Part shown: in pieces, positions 1-8,737 of the stretch
Layout of the letters: each line of letters starts with the position of its first letter
Numbering within the stretch: position 1 is the first letter of the stretch
Assembly (NCBI GenBank): GCA_963978895.1
Contig: OZ022241.1
Span: 18,139,064-18,203,063 of the forward strand
DNA: 64,000 bases
Reading direction: 5' to 3'
DNA from: Erpobdella octoculata
Taxonomy: Eukaryota > Annelida > Clitellata > Hirudinida > Erpobdellidae
Translations under genes and position numbers: made by a program
The notes under the pieces: generated by a model
Seen by the model: the letters and a program-made list of their open reading frames with translations, nothing else
Databases searched by the model: none
Told to the model about the DNA's origin: nothing

Positions 1-558
1 CATGAGAGGACGATAATTACTGTTGATTTATATTTCATGTCTTTGTTCTTCATTTCTTTGTACTTCTTATCAGACTATTTTTGCTTATAAAATCGAGTTT
101 GCTATTAATTAATAAATTTATATATACAGATTAAATATAAAGGTTTTAATGAAATAAGTTATAAAAAAAATTTTTTATAAAAATGTTTTGCACTTTTTTC
201 ATCGAAACATTTTCTACTTTTTTGTCTATTTCACGTTTCGTATTAATCAGTCAATTTAATATTTGACCTATGCTTGACATCTTAAGCAGATTTTTGGGGG
301 TCTGGAAGGTCATAGCTTTTTTATAAAATTTTGCTTAACTTCGTTGTGAAGTTAATATTGTAATCGATTTTTCATTACTTCCCATTTTAAGTTTTGTTAA
401 AATAAGGATGCTTAATAGTTTTTAATGATGATAATTAATTTGCTTATCAAAAATTAATTCATTCAAAGTTTTTTTTTAAATATTCCTTTGTGGCGCACAT
501 TTCTGCTTGTGTGACTTTGGCGATAAATAAATATTTAAATTGCGTTTGTGGTTATCTG
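1..558. other. AT-rich sequence, no gene seen
   Basis: No ORF, RNA gene or repeat end is recognisable here. The stretch is strongly AT-rich and lies just outside the hAT-like left terminus at 559. Confidence 0.5.
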
Positions 559-705
559 CAGAGCCGGTTCGTGAAACATTTTTTATGTGTGAGATAATAA
601 ATTAGGCGCCTTTTAAATTGCTCCCAAAAAATTTAATTACTTGAAATCATAAAACAATAAATACTACAAATTAAATAACTTTTTAAAAAATTGTATTAAG
701 AATTT

Positions 706-960
706 TATTGATTTTTACATTTATTATTTAGAAAACAGAACACGTCCAACTTTAGATTTAGCAAAATTTAATCTTAAAGTCTCAATATCAACAGATCCAG
801 CCATTTTGTTTTCAATAAAAATTATTGATAAACCATTTAAACGTTATTGTCTAATTGTTGAACGTAAATACTTTTTTATTAATTTTGATTTGAAAAAACT
901 ACGTTCTCCTGTATACTCACTGTTACCGGTAGTGTTAATACTTAATACTGTTCGTAGAGA
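706..960 (-). pseudogene. hAT transposase C-terminal remnant
   Basis: Minus-strand translation gives a hAT dimerisation-domain signature: GERSFFKSKLIKKYLRSTI, then RQ, a stop, RLNGLSIIFIENKMA, and a tail ending GRVLFSK before a stop. In TTF/ZMYM-type hAT transposases this region reads ERSFSKLKLIKTYLRSTM followed by QERLNGLAIISIE, so the family call is firm for this segment. An in-frame TAA replaces a codon after RQ, and the catalytic upstream part is missing or unrecognisable. It sits about 150 bp inside the left TIR-like end, as expected for the 3' end of the transposase gene. Confidence 0.75.
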
Positions 961-1059
961 ATAAAAAACATTAAAATTTTTTCTTCAAACTGACTATCAT
1001 AGATCCATTTACGCACAGATTCTGGTAATTTTTCTAACTTGTCTTTAACTCCTGAAATC

Positions 1060-1304
1060 TTATATTTTGTCAAATCTTGCTTTCGACGTATGAAGCTACT
1101 TCTTCCGTCTCTGGATAATCTCTTTCTACAACTTCTAGTCTCTTCTTTCATTCTGTCTCGAATTGACTACTGCAATGTTTACTATTATGGTTTCCCTGAC
1201 ACTACCCTTCATCTTCTTTTTAAAGCTTTTAATTTCCATATCTCTCCATCTCTTGTTATTCTCCGTTGGCTTCTGTCTACTAACGTTTAAAAATAAAAGT
1301 TGCC
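1060..1304 (+). pseudogene. CR1/L2-like LINE, RT C-terminal fragment (left half)
   Basis: Plus-strand translation includes LVSSFILSRIDYCNVYYYGFP and FHISPS, typical of the thumb/C-terminal part of CR1/L2-type reverse transcriptases (usual form: SRLDYCNSLLYGLP). It stops at 1304, where the LTR retrotransposon is inserted. The matching right half resumes at 5323. A second copy of the same family lies at 7744-8737. The left boundary is approximate. Confidence 0.65.
1300..1304. repeat. Left 5-bp target site duplication of LTR element
   Basis: TTGCC here is repeated exactly at 5318-5322, directly flanking the two LTR termini TGTAAG and TTTACA. Confidence 0.85.
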
Positions 1305-1596
1305 TGTAAGATGAAGATGATTCATCTTACGTATTTTCATAGTATTTGTTTATTTTATTTTATTATGTGTGCATATTTTGGTTGTGTTGAAACAATAGTC
1401 ATTTATGTATAAATGTATCTGTGTGTATATGTGTGTATATGTGTGTATATATGTGTATATATAATGTATATGTATGTATATATGTATATTTGTGCTCCTG
1501 TGACATTGTGTGTGCGTATAATTTTTGTATCATTAATGTATATATATGTATATGTGTGTTTGAGTGTATATATACATGGATGGATGTATGTATATG

Positions 1597-1627
<31 letters not shown>

Positions 1628-1913
1628 GTATATATATATATGTATATATATATAATTGGTATTGGTCCTTTTCCTTTTTGTGGTCCTCAATAGAAAAAAG
1701 TAAGGTTGTAGAGTAGAGAAATTGGAATTATCAAAAGATTTGTCAGAACCGGGTTAACTTCTGCAAAGTGAGATAAGTCAGTTTAGAGTCAAGAAAAGAA
1801 TTATATTCAAGGAAGAATAATAAAGTTAAAATAAATTCGAGAAATATTGTGTTATAAATAACTTCGACTTTAACGTTACGAATCGCTAGAAAGCATATTC
1901 CTCTACGTTTACA
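1305..1913 (+). repeat. 5' LTR
   Basis: 609 bp, TG...CA ends. The middle holds TGTA/TA-rich microsatellite-like sequence from about 1420 to 1655. It matches 3922-4230 plus 5000-5317. Confidence 0.9.
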
Positions 1914-1914
1914 T

Positions 1915-1929
1915 TGGTGACCTCGACGT
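1915..1929 (+). promoter_or_regulatory. Primer-binding site
   Basis: TGGTGACCTCGACGT follows the 5' LTR by one base. It resembles the tRNA-Trp-type primer-binding sites of CsRn1-like Ty3 elements (TGGTGACCCCGACGT) with one difference. The tRNA assignment is from memory of the family, not a search. Confidence 0.6.
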
Positions 1930-2011
1930 ATTTACGCATTTTCATCCGTAAATATATTTTCTGAAGTTGTTTGATCACAAGTGACCGAATTTTTTTTTTC
2001 TTTTGTGAAAG

Positions 2012-3892
2012 ATGTCTGACGAGAAATTCATTGCGATGGGACAGGCTCTCGGCTATTCCGGAGTGGATTTAAGGAGTTATGTCAAAGAGTTGAAGGATGA
2101 AGAAAGGGTTAAGAGAATGGAGGAACGGGAAGAAAAAAAGGCTCAGCAGGAGCGTGAAGATAAAATAGCACAACGGGAAAGGGAACGTGAAGATAAAATA
2201 GCTAAAGAAGAACGAGAACTCCAACAAGCTAAAGAAGAACGAGAACTCCAACAAGCTAAAGAAGAACGAGAACTTCAACTTCTACGTGAGCGCGAACAAC
2301 GCCAACATGAATTGGAATTGAAGAAGTTGGAATTAGAGGCCCTAACGAAAAAAGAGCCAAAGGTAGAGGTAACAAAGATTCCTTATCCAAAGTTTTCTGA
2401 AGGTGATGACATCGACGCATTTTTGCTGAGATTTGAGTCATTGGCAAAAGCCAATGGTCACCCTCAGAAGGATTGGGGAATGCTTCTAGGGTCGTTGCTT
2501 AGTGCGAAGACTTTGGAAGTGTTTGGCCAACTTAGCGATAGTCAGATGCAGGACTACAGAACGGCAAAGGAGGCACTCCTTCGTCGTTTTGGGAAGTCAG
2601 CGGAAGACTATCGCATAATGTTTCGAGAGTCAAAGCCTGAACCGGAGGAGACCTGGGAACATTATCTAGTGCGGCTAGATAGCCACCTCAGGCGCTGGAT
2701 AGATCTCGCGGGCAAACAAAATCTGTTGTTTTTGTTTCTGAAAGAGCAGTTTTTCGGAAAGTGCCCGGCGGGAATGGTCGAGTACTTGTTGGAGAAAGAG
2801 AGCAGAGATGTCAATGAGCTGTGCCTTTGGGTCAACAAGTACAGCCAAGCCCACCCAGAGAAGAGGTTGGCAAAATTGGACAGCAATAGCAGGATGGGTT
2901 GGAACTTGGGTCAGTCGGTCAGTGACGCCAAAATGGTTGAACCTCGCTGCTACAACTGTCATCAAACGGGGCACATGGCAAGAGAGTGTCGGCAGAGTAG
3001 CCCTAGTAATCCTGTATTTTGCCAAACACGGAAAGAGACGACTACGTCAGCACCATGCAAGGATTCCGGCGTTGTGAATGCATGCGCTGCAATGGTGATA
3101 GAAGGAAAAATGGATGAGGTAGAATTAAAGTGTGAATGCGTTTTGCCTGTCATTGCGGATGGTTGTTGGCACTCAGGGGAAAAGTTTAATTTAACCAGAG
3201 GGTTTGTGAACAGAAAACCGGTAAAAGTTTTAAGGGACACTGGCTGTACTGCCATAATGGTAAAGGAATCATTAGTGCACCCGCGTCAGATGACCGGAAG
3301 GACAAGACCTTGTGTTTTGATCGACGGCACAGTTCGGGTAGCTCCAACAGCAGTGGTAAAAATCAAAACAGACTGGTTCAGAGGAACCAGAGAGGTGGTA
3401 TGCATGAAAAGCCTACTTTGCGATCTCGTGCTGGGAAATGTTGAAGGGGTAAGGGGTTTTGATGCAATGGCGGCAGGAAAACGCTTTGGTCGGAAACCAC
3501 AGAAATCCGCTTCCAACTACGACAGCACTCAGAGGAATGATCGGGTAAATTTTAGAAAATCGTCGGTAAACTCGGAGCTGTATCAAAGCAAGGAAAGAAA
3601 CACGTCTGCCATTTCAAAGGTAGGAAATAAAGTTGAGGCAAAAGTTCAAGCTTTGAATCCGCCAAAAGAAAGACCAAGGCTCAATCTTCTGCCTAGAGGC
3701 CAAAATGGAGGGGTGGGGAAAGATGGAAAGTTGAATTCGGCAATCTTCGGAGATGCCCGCCCTGTTGACACAGCACGCAGAGAGATAGAGATTGAGAATA
3801 AGTTGAAAGTAAACTATTTCAAAGGCAAGGAGAACATCGGTGCTGACTTTCTTAGTCATAAAGAGAGTGACGATGTAATCAAGAAACACTGA
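2012..3892 (+). CDS. Gag-protease polyprotein with captured eIF4B-like segment
   Basis: A 626-residue ORF begins 99 bp after the LTR. Residues ~20-110 are a highly charged Glu/Arg/Lys coiled-coil-like stretch with EERELQQAK repeats. Residues ~120-290 form a Gag region; the part around EDYRIMFRESKPEPEETWEHY resembles SCAN-type retrotransposon Gag. A zinc knuckle CYNCHQTGHMAREC (C-x2-C-x4-H-x4-C) starts at residue 313. A retropepsin-like motif, LRDTGCTA, has its Asp at residue 409, followed by LLCDLVLGN. Residues ~549-600 contain ERPRLNLLPR and SAIFGDARPVDTARREIEIE, which match the conserved eIF4B stretch RPKLNLKPR...SIFGGAKPVDTAAREREVE. The end, YFKGKENIGADFLSHKESD, resembles the RNase H C-terminus of Ty3 pol. 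RT and integrase are absent, yet the frame stays open throughout. It is probably Gag plus a host-derived insert; its function is unknown. Confidence 0.85.
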   Translation: MSDEKFIAMGQALGYSGVDLRSYVKELKDEERVKRMEEREEKKAQQEREDKIAQREREREDKIAKEERELQQAKEERELQQAKEERELQLLREREQRQHELELKKLELEALTKKEPKVEVTKIPYPKFSEGDDIDAFLLRFESLAKANGHPQKDWGMLLGSLLSAKTLEVFGQLSDSQMQDYRTAKEALLRRFGKSAEDYRIMFRESKPEPEETWEHYLVRLDSHLRRWIDLAGKQNLLFLFLKEQFFGKCPAGMVEYLLEKESRDVNELCLWVNKYSQAHPEKRLAKLDSNSRMGWNLGQSVSDAKMVEPRCYNCHQTGHMARECRQSSPSNPVFCQTRKETTTSAPCKDSGVVNACAAMVIEGKMDEVELKCECVLPVIADGCWHSGEKFNLTRGFVNRKPVKVLRDTGCTAIMVKESLVHPRQMTGRTRPCVLIDGTVRVAPTAVVKIKTDWFRGTREVVCMKSLLCDLVLGNVEGVRGFDAMAAGKRFGRKPQKSASNYDSTQRNDRVNFRKSSVNSELYQSKERNTSAISKVGNKVEAKVQALNPPKERPRLNLLPRGQNGGVGKDGKLNSAIFGDARPVDTARREIEIENKLKVNYFKGKENIGADFLSHKESDDVIKKH

Positions 3893-3907
3893 CGCGTTTC
3901 TTTTTTC

Positions 3908-3921
3908 GAAGAGGGGGGATA
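3908..3921 (+). promoter_or_regulatory. Polypurine tract
   Basis: GAAGAGGGGGG followed by ATA sits immediately before the 3' LTR start TGTAAG at 3922, the expected place for plus-strand priming. Confidence 0.75.
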
Positions 3922-4213
3922 TGTAAGATGAAGATGATTCATCTTACGTATTTTCATAGTATTTGTTTATTTTATTTTATTATGTGTGCATATTTTGGTT
4001 GTGTTGAAACAATAGTCATTTATGTATGAATGTATCTGTGTGTATATGTGTGTATATGTGTGTATATATGTGTATATATAATGTATATGTATGTATATAT
4101 GTATATTTGTGCTCCTGTGACATTGTGTGTGCGTATAATTTTTGTATCATTAATGTATATATATGTATATGTGTGTTTGAGTGTATATATACATGGATGG
4201 ATGTATGTATATG

Positions 4214-4273
<60 letters not shown>

Positions 4274-4274
<1 letters not shown>

Positions 4275-4413
4275 AATACTTTGGCGCTATATGTTCTTTT
4301 AGGCAAACTCGATTGAAAAAAGTGGCGCACTTGGCTGAATCGATTTTATTTTTAATTTTTTCCAATACTCTAAATCGGTTTAAAAATAATTTATTCCCAA
4401 ACACAAACTCCAT
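4274..4413 (-). pseudogene. PLE N-terminal ORF fragment
   Basis: The minus-strand ORF starts MEFVFGNKLFLNRFRVLEK and includes ATFFNRVCLKEHIAPKYS before running into the poly(A). The tandem-unit PLE has the parallel text [19 protein letters not shown] after its ribozyme. In PLEs this region lies upstream of the RT fingers. No RT motif is reached. Confidence 0.5.
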
Positions 4414-4422
4414 AATCTTATA

Positions 4423-4466
4423 GGCTAATAGATCTATTTCGGCAATTTTTTGCCATCATCAGAGCC
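4423..4466 (-). ncRNA. Hammerhead ribozyme (PLE pseudo-LTR), copy A
   Basis: The minus strand folds as a type I hammerhead with minimal stem III: stem I GGCU/AGCC, core CUGAUGA, stem II closing GGCAA with UUGCC, core GAA, a two-base-pair stem III (AU/AU) around a six-base loop, and U at the cleavage position. The core is complete. One unpaired U follows CUGAUGA before stem II. PLE pseudo-LTRs are known to carry such ribozymes. The tandem-unit copies share the core but differ in all stems while still pairing. Confidence 0.7.
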
Positions 4467-4641
4467 GTTTAACTTTTTAAAATAAAATGCAGTGACTAAA
4501 TGGTAAAAGATACAACTAATTGAAAGGAATTAAAATACAATTTAAATAAAATTTAAATTCATTATATACAAATGTAACAACATAAAAAATATTTAAATTA
4601 AAATAATTATAATAATAACAGTAATAACTAAATAATTAAGA

Positions 4642-4998
4642 TCAGTTAGTAAAGCCTTTAACAACGGAATTACAGTCAACTTCAAGGACGTGACTGGAAG
4701 AAGAATCACATACATTATCTATAACCTTTGAAACACAAACGTCTGGTACAAAACATTCATTCAACGAAGAAATACCTGAAGAAACATTGGCACTATTAAC
4801 ATGCATATTTTTAACAGAAGTTGTAAATGAGTTAAAACATTTATTATTATTATTATTATTAGTTTTATTACTATTTAGAGAACCAAAAAGTTTAAGAGTT
4901 AAATCAAAAGAATACCATTGTTTATTAATTAAAGGCTTACATTTATTAATAGCTAAAGCTTCTTTTAATTTTAACTTAATGGGTTGATTTTCTTTCAT
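4642..4998 (-). pseudogene. PLE C-terminal fragment (end of GIY-YIG endonuclease)
   Basis: The minus-strand ORF starts MKENQPIKLKLKEALAINK, continues CKPLINKQ, then an Asn-rich low-complexity stretch, and stops at 4642. The segment LKEALAINKCKPLINKQ fits the C-terminal helix of PLE GIY-YIG endonucleases (usual form: EALAIKRHKPSLNKQ). The catalytic GIY-YIG core is not present, so this is only the tail of the protein. The ATG at 4998 is simply the first Met after the AT repeat, not a real start. Confidence 0.5.
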
Positions 4999-5031
<33 letters not shown>

Positions 5032-5317
5032 GTATATATATATATGTATATATATATAATTGGTATTGGTCCTTTTCCTTTTTGTGGTCCTCAATAGAAA
5101 AAAGTAAGGTTGTAGAGTAGAGAAATTGGAATTATCAAAAGATTTGTCAGAACCGGGTTAACTTCTGCAAAGTGAGATAAGTCAGTTTAGAGTCAAGAAA
5201 AGAATTATATTCAAGGAAGAATAATAAAGTTAAAATAAATTCGAGAAATATTGTGTTATAAATAACTTCGACTTTAACGTTACGAATCGCTAGAAAGCAT
5301 ATTCCTCTACGTTTACA

Positions 5318-5322
5318 TTGCC
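5318..5322. repeat. Right 5-bp target site duplication of LTR element
   Basis: TTGCC, identical to 1300-1304. Confidence 0.85.
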
Positions 5323-5574
5323 CTTCTCCACTCTACTTAACTAATTTAATACAAATCCCTGGTTTCGATCTTCTTCTCTTAATCACTTTTGCTCAACACT
5401 CTTTTTCCTATTCTGGTGCCTTTTTTAGAACTCTCTTCCTGCTTCTTTTACTAACTCTACTTCTCTCACTGTTTTCCGTCGTAAACTTAAAACATTCCTG
5501 TTTGATTAGTTTATGACGAGCGCTGTTGCACGCCACTGAAATAGCGCTATACAAATAATAGTGATTGATTGATT
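5323..5574 (+). pseudogene. CR1/L2-like LINE 3' end (right half)
   Basis: Continuation of the LINE interrupted at 1304: a decayed C-terminal coding part with TVFRRKLKTFLFD-like text, then an AGCGCTATACAAATAATAG block and a TGATTGATTGATT tail. This 3' form is common in CR1/L2-type LINEs, and the same end is seen at 8690-8737. Confidence 0.65.
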
Positions 5575-6123
5575 AATATTGGCTATCGCCTCTGTTACGT
5601 AGATCAAGCAAGCAGAAAGGCGCGTACGAACAAAATATTTGAAAAAACTTTTAAAATAATTTGTTTTTGATAATCAAATTAAATATTATCATCAAAAACT
5701 ATTACCTTTGCAAAATTGCAGCTCAATCTAAAAACGGGAAGTAAGTGAAAAATGAAGTGCAAAAAATCCTGGTAAAAAGACGCCTTTTAAATTTTGCGCC
5801 TTTTTTAAATTTTGCGCTTTTTTTAGTTCTACGCCTGTGCGCTTCGCACACTTCGCACACTCTATGAGCCGGCCCTGGTTCTGGTTCTGTAGAGTTTTGT
5901 AAGCTCCGTTTATGATTTCACTGTTTTTAATAATTAGATCATTTTGTAATTTTTCTAATAAAACAAGCAATAAAAACAAAAAGTTTAGCTAGTCTGTTTT
6001 CGCCTTTCAAAGTTGACTATCTAGCTTAGCAGCTTTACGGCAATGTTTCTTCGAAGTGGAACGGATGAGAAAACATTTATAAGTTATTTTAAGATTTATA
6101 ACATTTTACCAAAAGATGAGGGA
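5575..6123. other. hAT right end and unassigned AT-rich DNA
   Basis: 5750-5877 is the right terminal part of the hAT element, with repeated TTTTAAATTTTGCGC blocks and GCACACTTCGCACAC ahead of the GCCGGCCCTG end. 5878-6123 shows nothing recognisable. Confidence 0.4.
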
Positions 6124-6446
6124 GTAAAATGAAAATATATAAAAACGTTTTAAACTACACTTTCACTTCTAAATTTTCTAAATGCACGAAAAATGAAAAA
6201 ATATTTTTTTGTGTTAACTGATTATATTTTTTAAATAGTTTGACGAAACATAAAAATGTGAGACTTTCATGTTATTTGTTTCTATTACTGACAGAGTTTT
6301 GAAAAATGAATGTGCCACACTTTTATATTTTGTCAAACTATTTAAGAGATATAATCGGATAACGCAAAAAATTATTTCTTTCTATTTAGGGTTTTAGAAG
6401 TAAAAAAGTATTTTAGAATGTTTTTTTTTATATATTTTTACTAATT
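6124..6446. repeat. Foldback (long inverted repeat) element
   Basis: About 120 bp on the left (6124-6244) is an imperfect reverse complement of 6332-6446, around an ~87-bp spacer. The inner arm ends AAATAGTTTGAC / GTCAAACTATTT match exactly, and outer parts such as ACTTCTAAA and AAAATATATAAAAA pair across. A transcript would form a long hairpin. It is probably a MITE or foldback transposon; no coding content. Confidence 0.65.
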
Positions 6447-7101
6447 TTAAAAAAAAGTATATATACTTATATTTATAGTAATAGGGTAAACTGACCAATT
6501 GCTGGCCACTTACAAATTACTGGGATTTTTAAAAGAATTCATCACGATCTAGAAATTCTAATAAAGTTTAAAAAATGATTTCTAATCTATTTCGAAACTC
6601 GTTTACATAATCGCTTTATCGGCTATGCTGCAGAGATACATAAACAATAAGACCATAGATCGCTAATTAAATATTCTTATAACGCTGTCATTATAATAAA
6701 AAAGTGGGTTCCCCATATTACCCAAGGCCCCATATTATCCTACTTTCCCCTATGTAACTTTGAAGTCTGGTTCCCGGTGTAATTTATCGCTACATATAAG
6801 CTGGAAAGTTAGCAACGTTACGGTCTTTAAATTTCGAAAACCTGAGAATTTGTTTTGCCTCACCCAGTGAATCTGGACAATTTACAAAATAAATCCAAAT
6901 GCAAAGTGACACTATAACTTGTCCTCATTTATTTTTTTCAGTTCTTTTATCTAAATTTTCTCTATAAATAATTTAAAAATGAAAAATAGTAGACCATGCA
7001 TAAAGACCAATTAATGGCCACCTATTAGTCCATATACTGGCCAGTACATTATGGCAATTATAGCATGTGTCAGTACTGCTGGATCAAAAATCCCACCTCA
7101 T

Positions 7102-7735
7102 GAAATTGTGGTCTGTTTGCAAAAGCTTGGAAAGCGCAATGATTGAATCTAATATAAAATCAAGTTTCCGTTCATGGGATATTTATCCATTTAATACCAA
7201 TGCCATTTCAGAAGAAGCATTTTTCGTCAAATTTTCATGATATTAATACACAAGAAACAAATTCGTCAGCAGCATAAAAACACCAAGAAGATGAAAGTAA
7301 TGTTAATAGTATTATAGTGTCATCACGTTCAAAGTAGTTTTTTATAGTAATTTTTAATCAGACGGAATAGACAACGGTAAAAAAATAATATAAAAAAACT
7401 TTAAAGAAAGAAGTTACCAACACCGTTTTCATTTCGAAATTTATCAAATCCGGTAGATTCTGATATTTTCTCTTATCCTGCCCCGCAAATTCGCAAAAAT
7501 AGAAGTAATAGAAAAACAAATAAGAAACAGTTTGTCCTCACCTCAGATGAAACTTACAACTCAAAAATTAATGAGAAAGTTGTCAAAGTTGAAAAAAAGA
7601 CAGCAATTGGAAAGAAAAAGAGTTGCTAAAAAAAAGAAACTGTTTCAAAAAGGTGATGTTGGCAATAAAAAAAAACTCATTGATCAAAAAGCAAAAACTA
7701 CAAAACTAAATAGACGACAAAAACATGAATAAAAT
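7102..7735 (+). pseudogene. pogo/Tigger transposase C-terminal remnants
   Basis: Plus-strand text at 7102-7241 contains ENIK-like IESNIKSSFRSWDIYPFN followed by TNAISEEAF. This corresponds to the segment after the DDE catalytic domain of Tigger/jerky transposases (GFRATGIYPFNPDAIPEEAF). Further on, 7532-7732 gives a Lys-rich tail starting SSPQMK and containing KLKKRQQLERKRVAKKKK, like the basic C-terminus of that family. Stops and frameshifts break the frame, and no DDE motif was found, so it is inactive. Confidence 0.6.
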
Positions 7736-7743
7736 GCAGTGGA

Positions 7744-8737
7744 TTGCATTTTAAAGCTGAAACCTCCAAGTACAGTGATGATTGGGTTCAATGCATTAAA
7801 TCTTCTAATAATAGTCAAACTCCTATTTTTTCTAAATTCGCGAATAAAACTTTTACTTTTTTTTCTTCTATTACAATTGACTATCTTACTAAACTTATTA
7901 ACTCTATGTCTTCTTCTACTTGCTCTTTGGATCTCATTCCTACTTCTATCTTTAAAAAACTTTCTTCTCTTTTTTATCCAATTTTACTTAACTTAATTAA
8001 TCTACATCTGTGCTTCCTTCTGTTTTTAAGTCTTTCTTTATCATTCCTACTATTAAAAATGCCTCTCTTGATCCTTTTTCTCTAACTAACTTAAGGCATG
8101 TCTTTAATTTTTTTTTATCTTTAAAATCATTGAAAAAATTGTATATGAACAAACATAAGCTTATCTAACTACTTTCTCATTTCTTCCTCTTTCCCAATCT
8201 GCTCGATGATCCTTCTCTACATTCTTCTCTTATTCTGTCTCGAATTGACTATTGCAATTCTTTCTACTATGATCTACCTGACTCGACCCTTCATCCTTTT
8301 TCTAAAACCTTCAATTGGGCTGCATTTTTAGTTTCTCGCACCTCTTATTTTTTTCATATCTCTCCATTTCCTGTTTTTTTTTACTGGCTTCCTCTTAAAT
8401 ATAGGGTGATTTTTAACATTTGCTTACTAATGTTTAAAATTAAAAATTGCTTTTCTCCACTCTAACTAACTAACTCAATAAAAATATCTCCTAATTCTGG
8501 TCTTCAATCTTCCTCTCTTAGCCACTTTCGTATCTTTTCTGTTAAGCATTCTTTTGCTAAACGCTCTTTTTCCTACTCTGGTCCCTTTCTCTGGAACTCT
8601 CTTCCTACTTCTCTCACTAAATCTACTTCTCTCACTGTTTTCCGTCGGGGGCTTAAAACGTATCTGTTTAATAGCGCTATTAGACTCCAAGGAAATAGCG
8701 CTATAGAAATTTAAGAGATTGATTGATTGATGTGCCA
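7744..8737 (+). pseudogene. CR1/L2-like LINE, internally deleted copy
   Basis: The first part translates to INSMSSSTCSLDLIPTSIFK, the conserved block N-terminal to RT motif 1 in CR1/L2 LINEs. After ~8085 the sequence jumps to the RT C-terminus (LILSRIDYCNSFYYDLP, then SYSGPFLWNSLPTS and TVFRRGLKTYLFN), so the catalytic palm is missing. It ends with an AGCGCTATAGAAATTTAAG block and GATTGATTGATTG. It is the same family as the LINE pieces at 1060-1304 and 5323-5574 and is inserted in the pogo-like transposon. Confidence 0.65.

Larger units (their letters stand above)
4231..4999 (-). mobile_element. Penelope-like element fragment inside the 3' LTR
   Basis: On the minus strand the order is: end of a GIY-YIG-like endonuclease ORF, 3' UTR, hammerhead-ribozyme fold, start of a PLE N-terminal ORF, then a run of 43 A. 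This C-terminus/ribozyme/N-terminus order is the head-to-tail arrangement expected across a PLE pseudo-LTR. The piece sits in an AT microsatellite and has no obvious target duplication beyond the repeat itself. Confidence 0.65.
1305..5317 (+). mobile_element. LTR retrotransposon, pol-deleted, with captured sequence
   Basis: Two direct repeats start TGTAAGATGAAG (1305 and 3922) and end CGTTTACA (1913 and 5317). Between them lie a primer-binding site, one 626-codon ORF and a polypurine tract. The flanks carry a perfect TTGCC duplication. The ORF has Gag and protease-like parts and a short RNase H-like tail, but no reverse transcriptase or integrase, so the element depends on a relative for movement. 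The 3' LTR is 787 bp longer than the 5' LTR because a PLE has inserted in its AT-rich part. Outside that, I noticed only one difference (1411 A versus 4028 G), which suggests a recent insertion. Gag and PBS type point to the Ty3/gypsy superfamily, with moderate certainty. Confidence 0.9.
3922..5317 (+). repeat. 3' LTR, interrupted by a PLE fragment
   Basis: It matches the 5' LTR at 3922-4230 and about 5000-5317. The break falls in the (TA)n part, where about 770 bp of PLE sequence with a 43-T run at its left edge has been added. Confidence 0.88.
559..5877 (-). mobile_element. Decayed hAT transposon hosting nested insertions
   Basis: The left end begins CAGAGCCGGTTC and the right end, read on the minus strand from 5877, begins CAGGGCCGGCTC. 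Both ends carry GGCGC-plus-TTTAAA blocks just inside, so I read them as related hAT terminal inverted repeats. A transposase C-terminal remnant lies inside the left end on the minus strand. Most of the span is later insertions: a LINE, an LTR retrotransposon inside it, and a PLE inside that. The flanking 8-mers (551-558 and 5878-5885) do not match cleanly, so the boundary pairing is an inference from end similarity and the transposase. Confidence 0.5.

Noticed and set aside
942..1151. Minus-strand 69-codon ORF as a gene
   Set aside because: Its first part is antisense to the LINE fragment and the rest borders the hAT transposase remnant.
3480..3892. Reading the 3' part of the LTR-element ORF as a resident host eIF4B exon
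   Set aside because: It is in one uninterrupted frame with Gag, lies between the LTRs of an element with target duplication, and has no splice sites at its edges.
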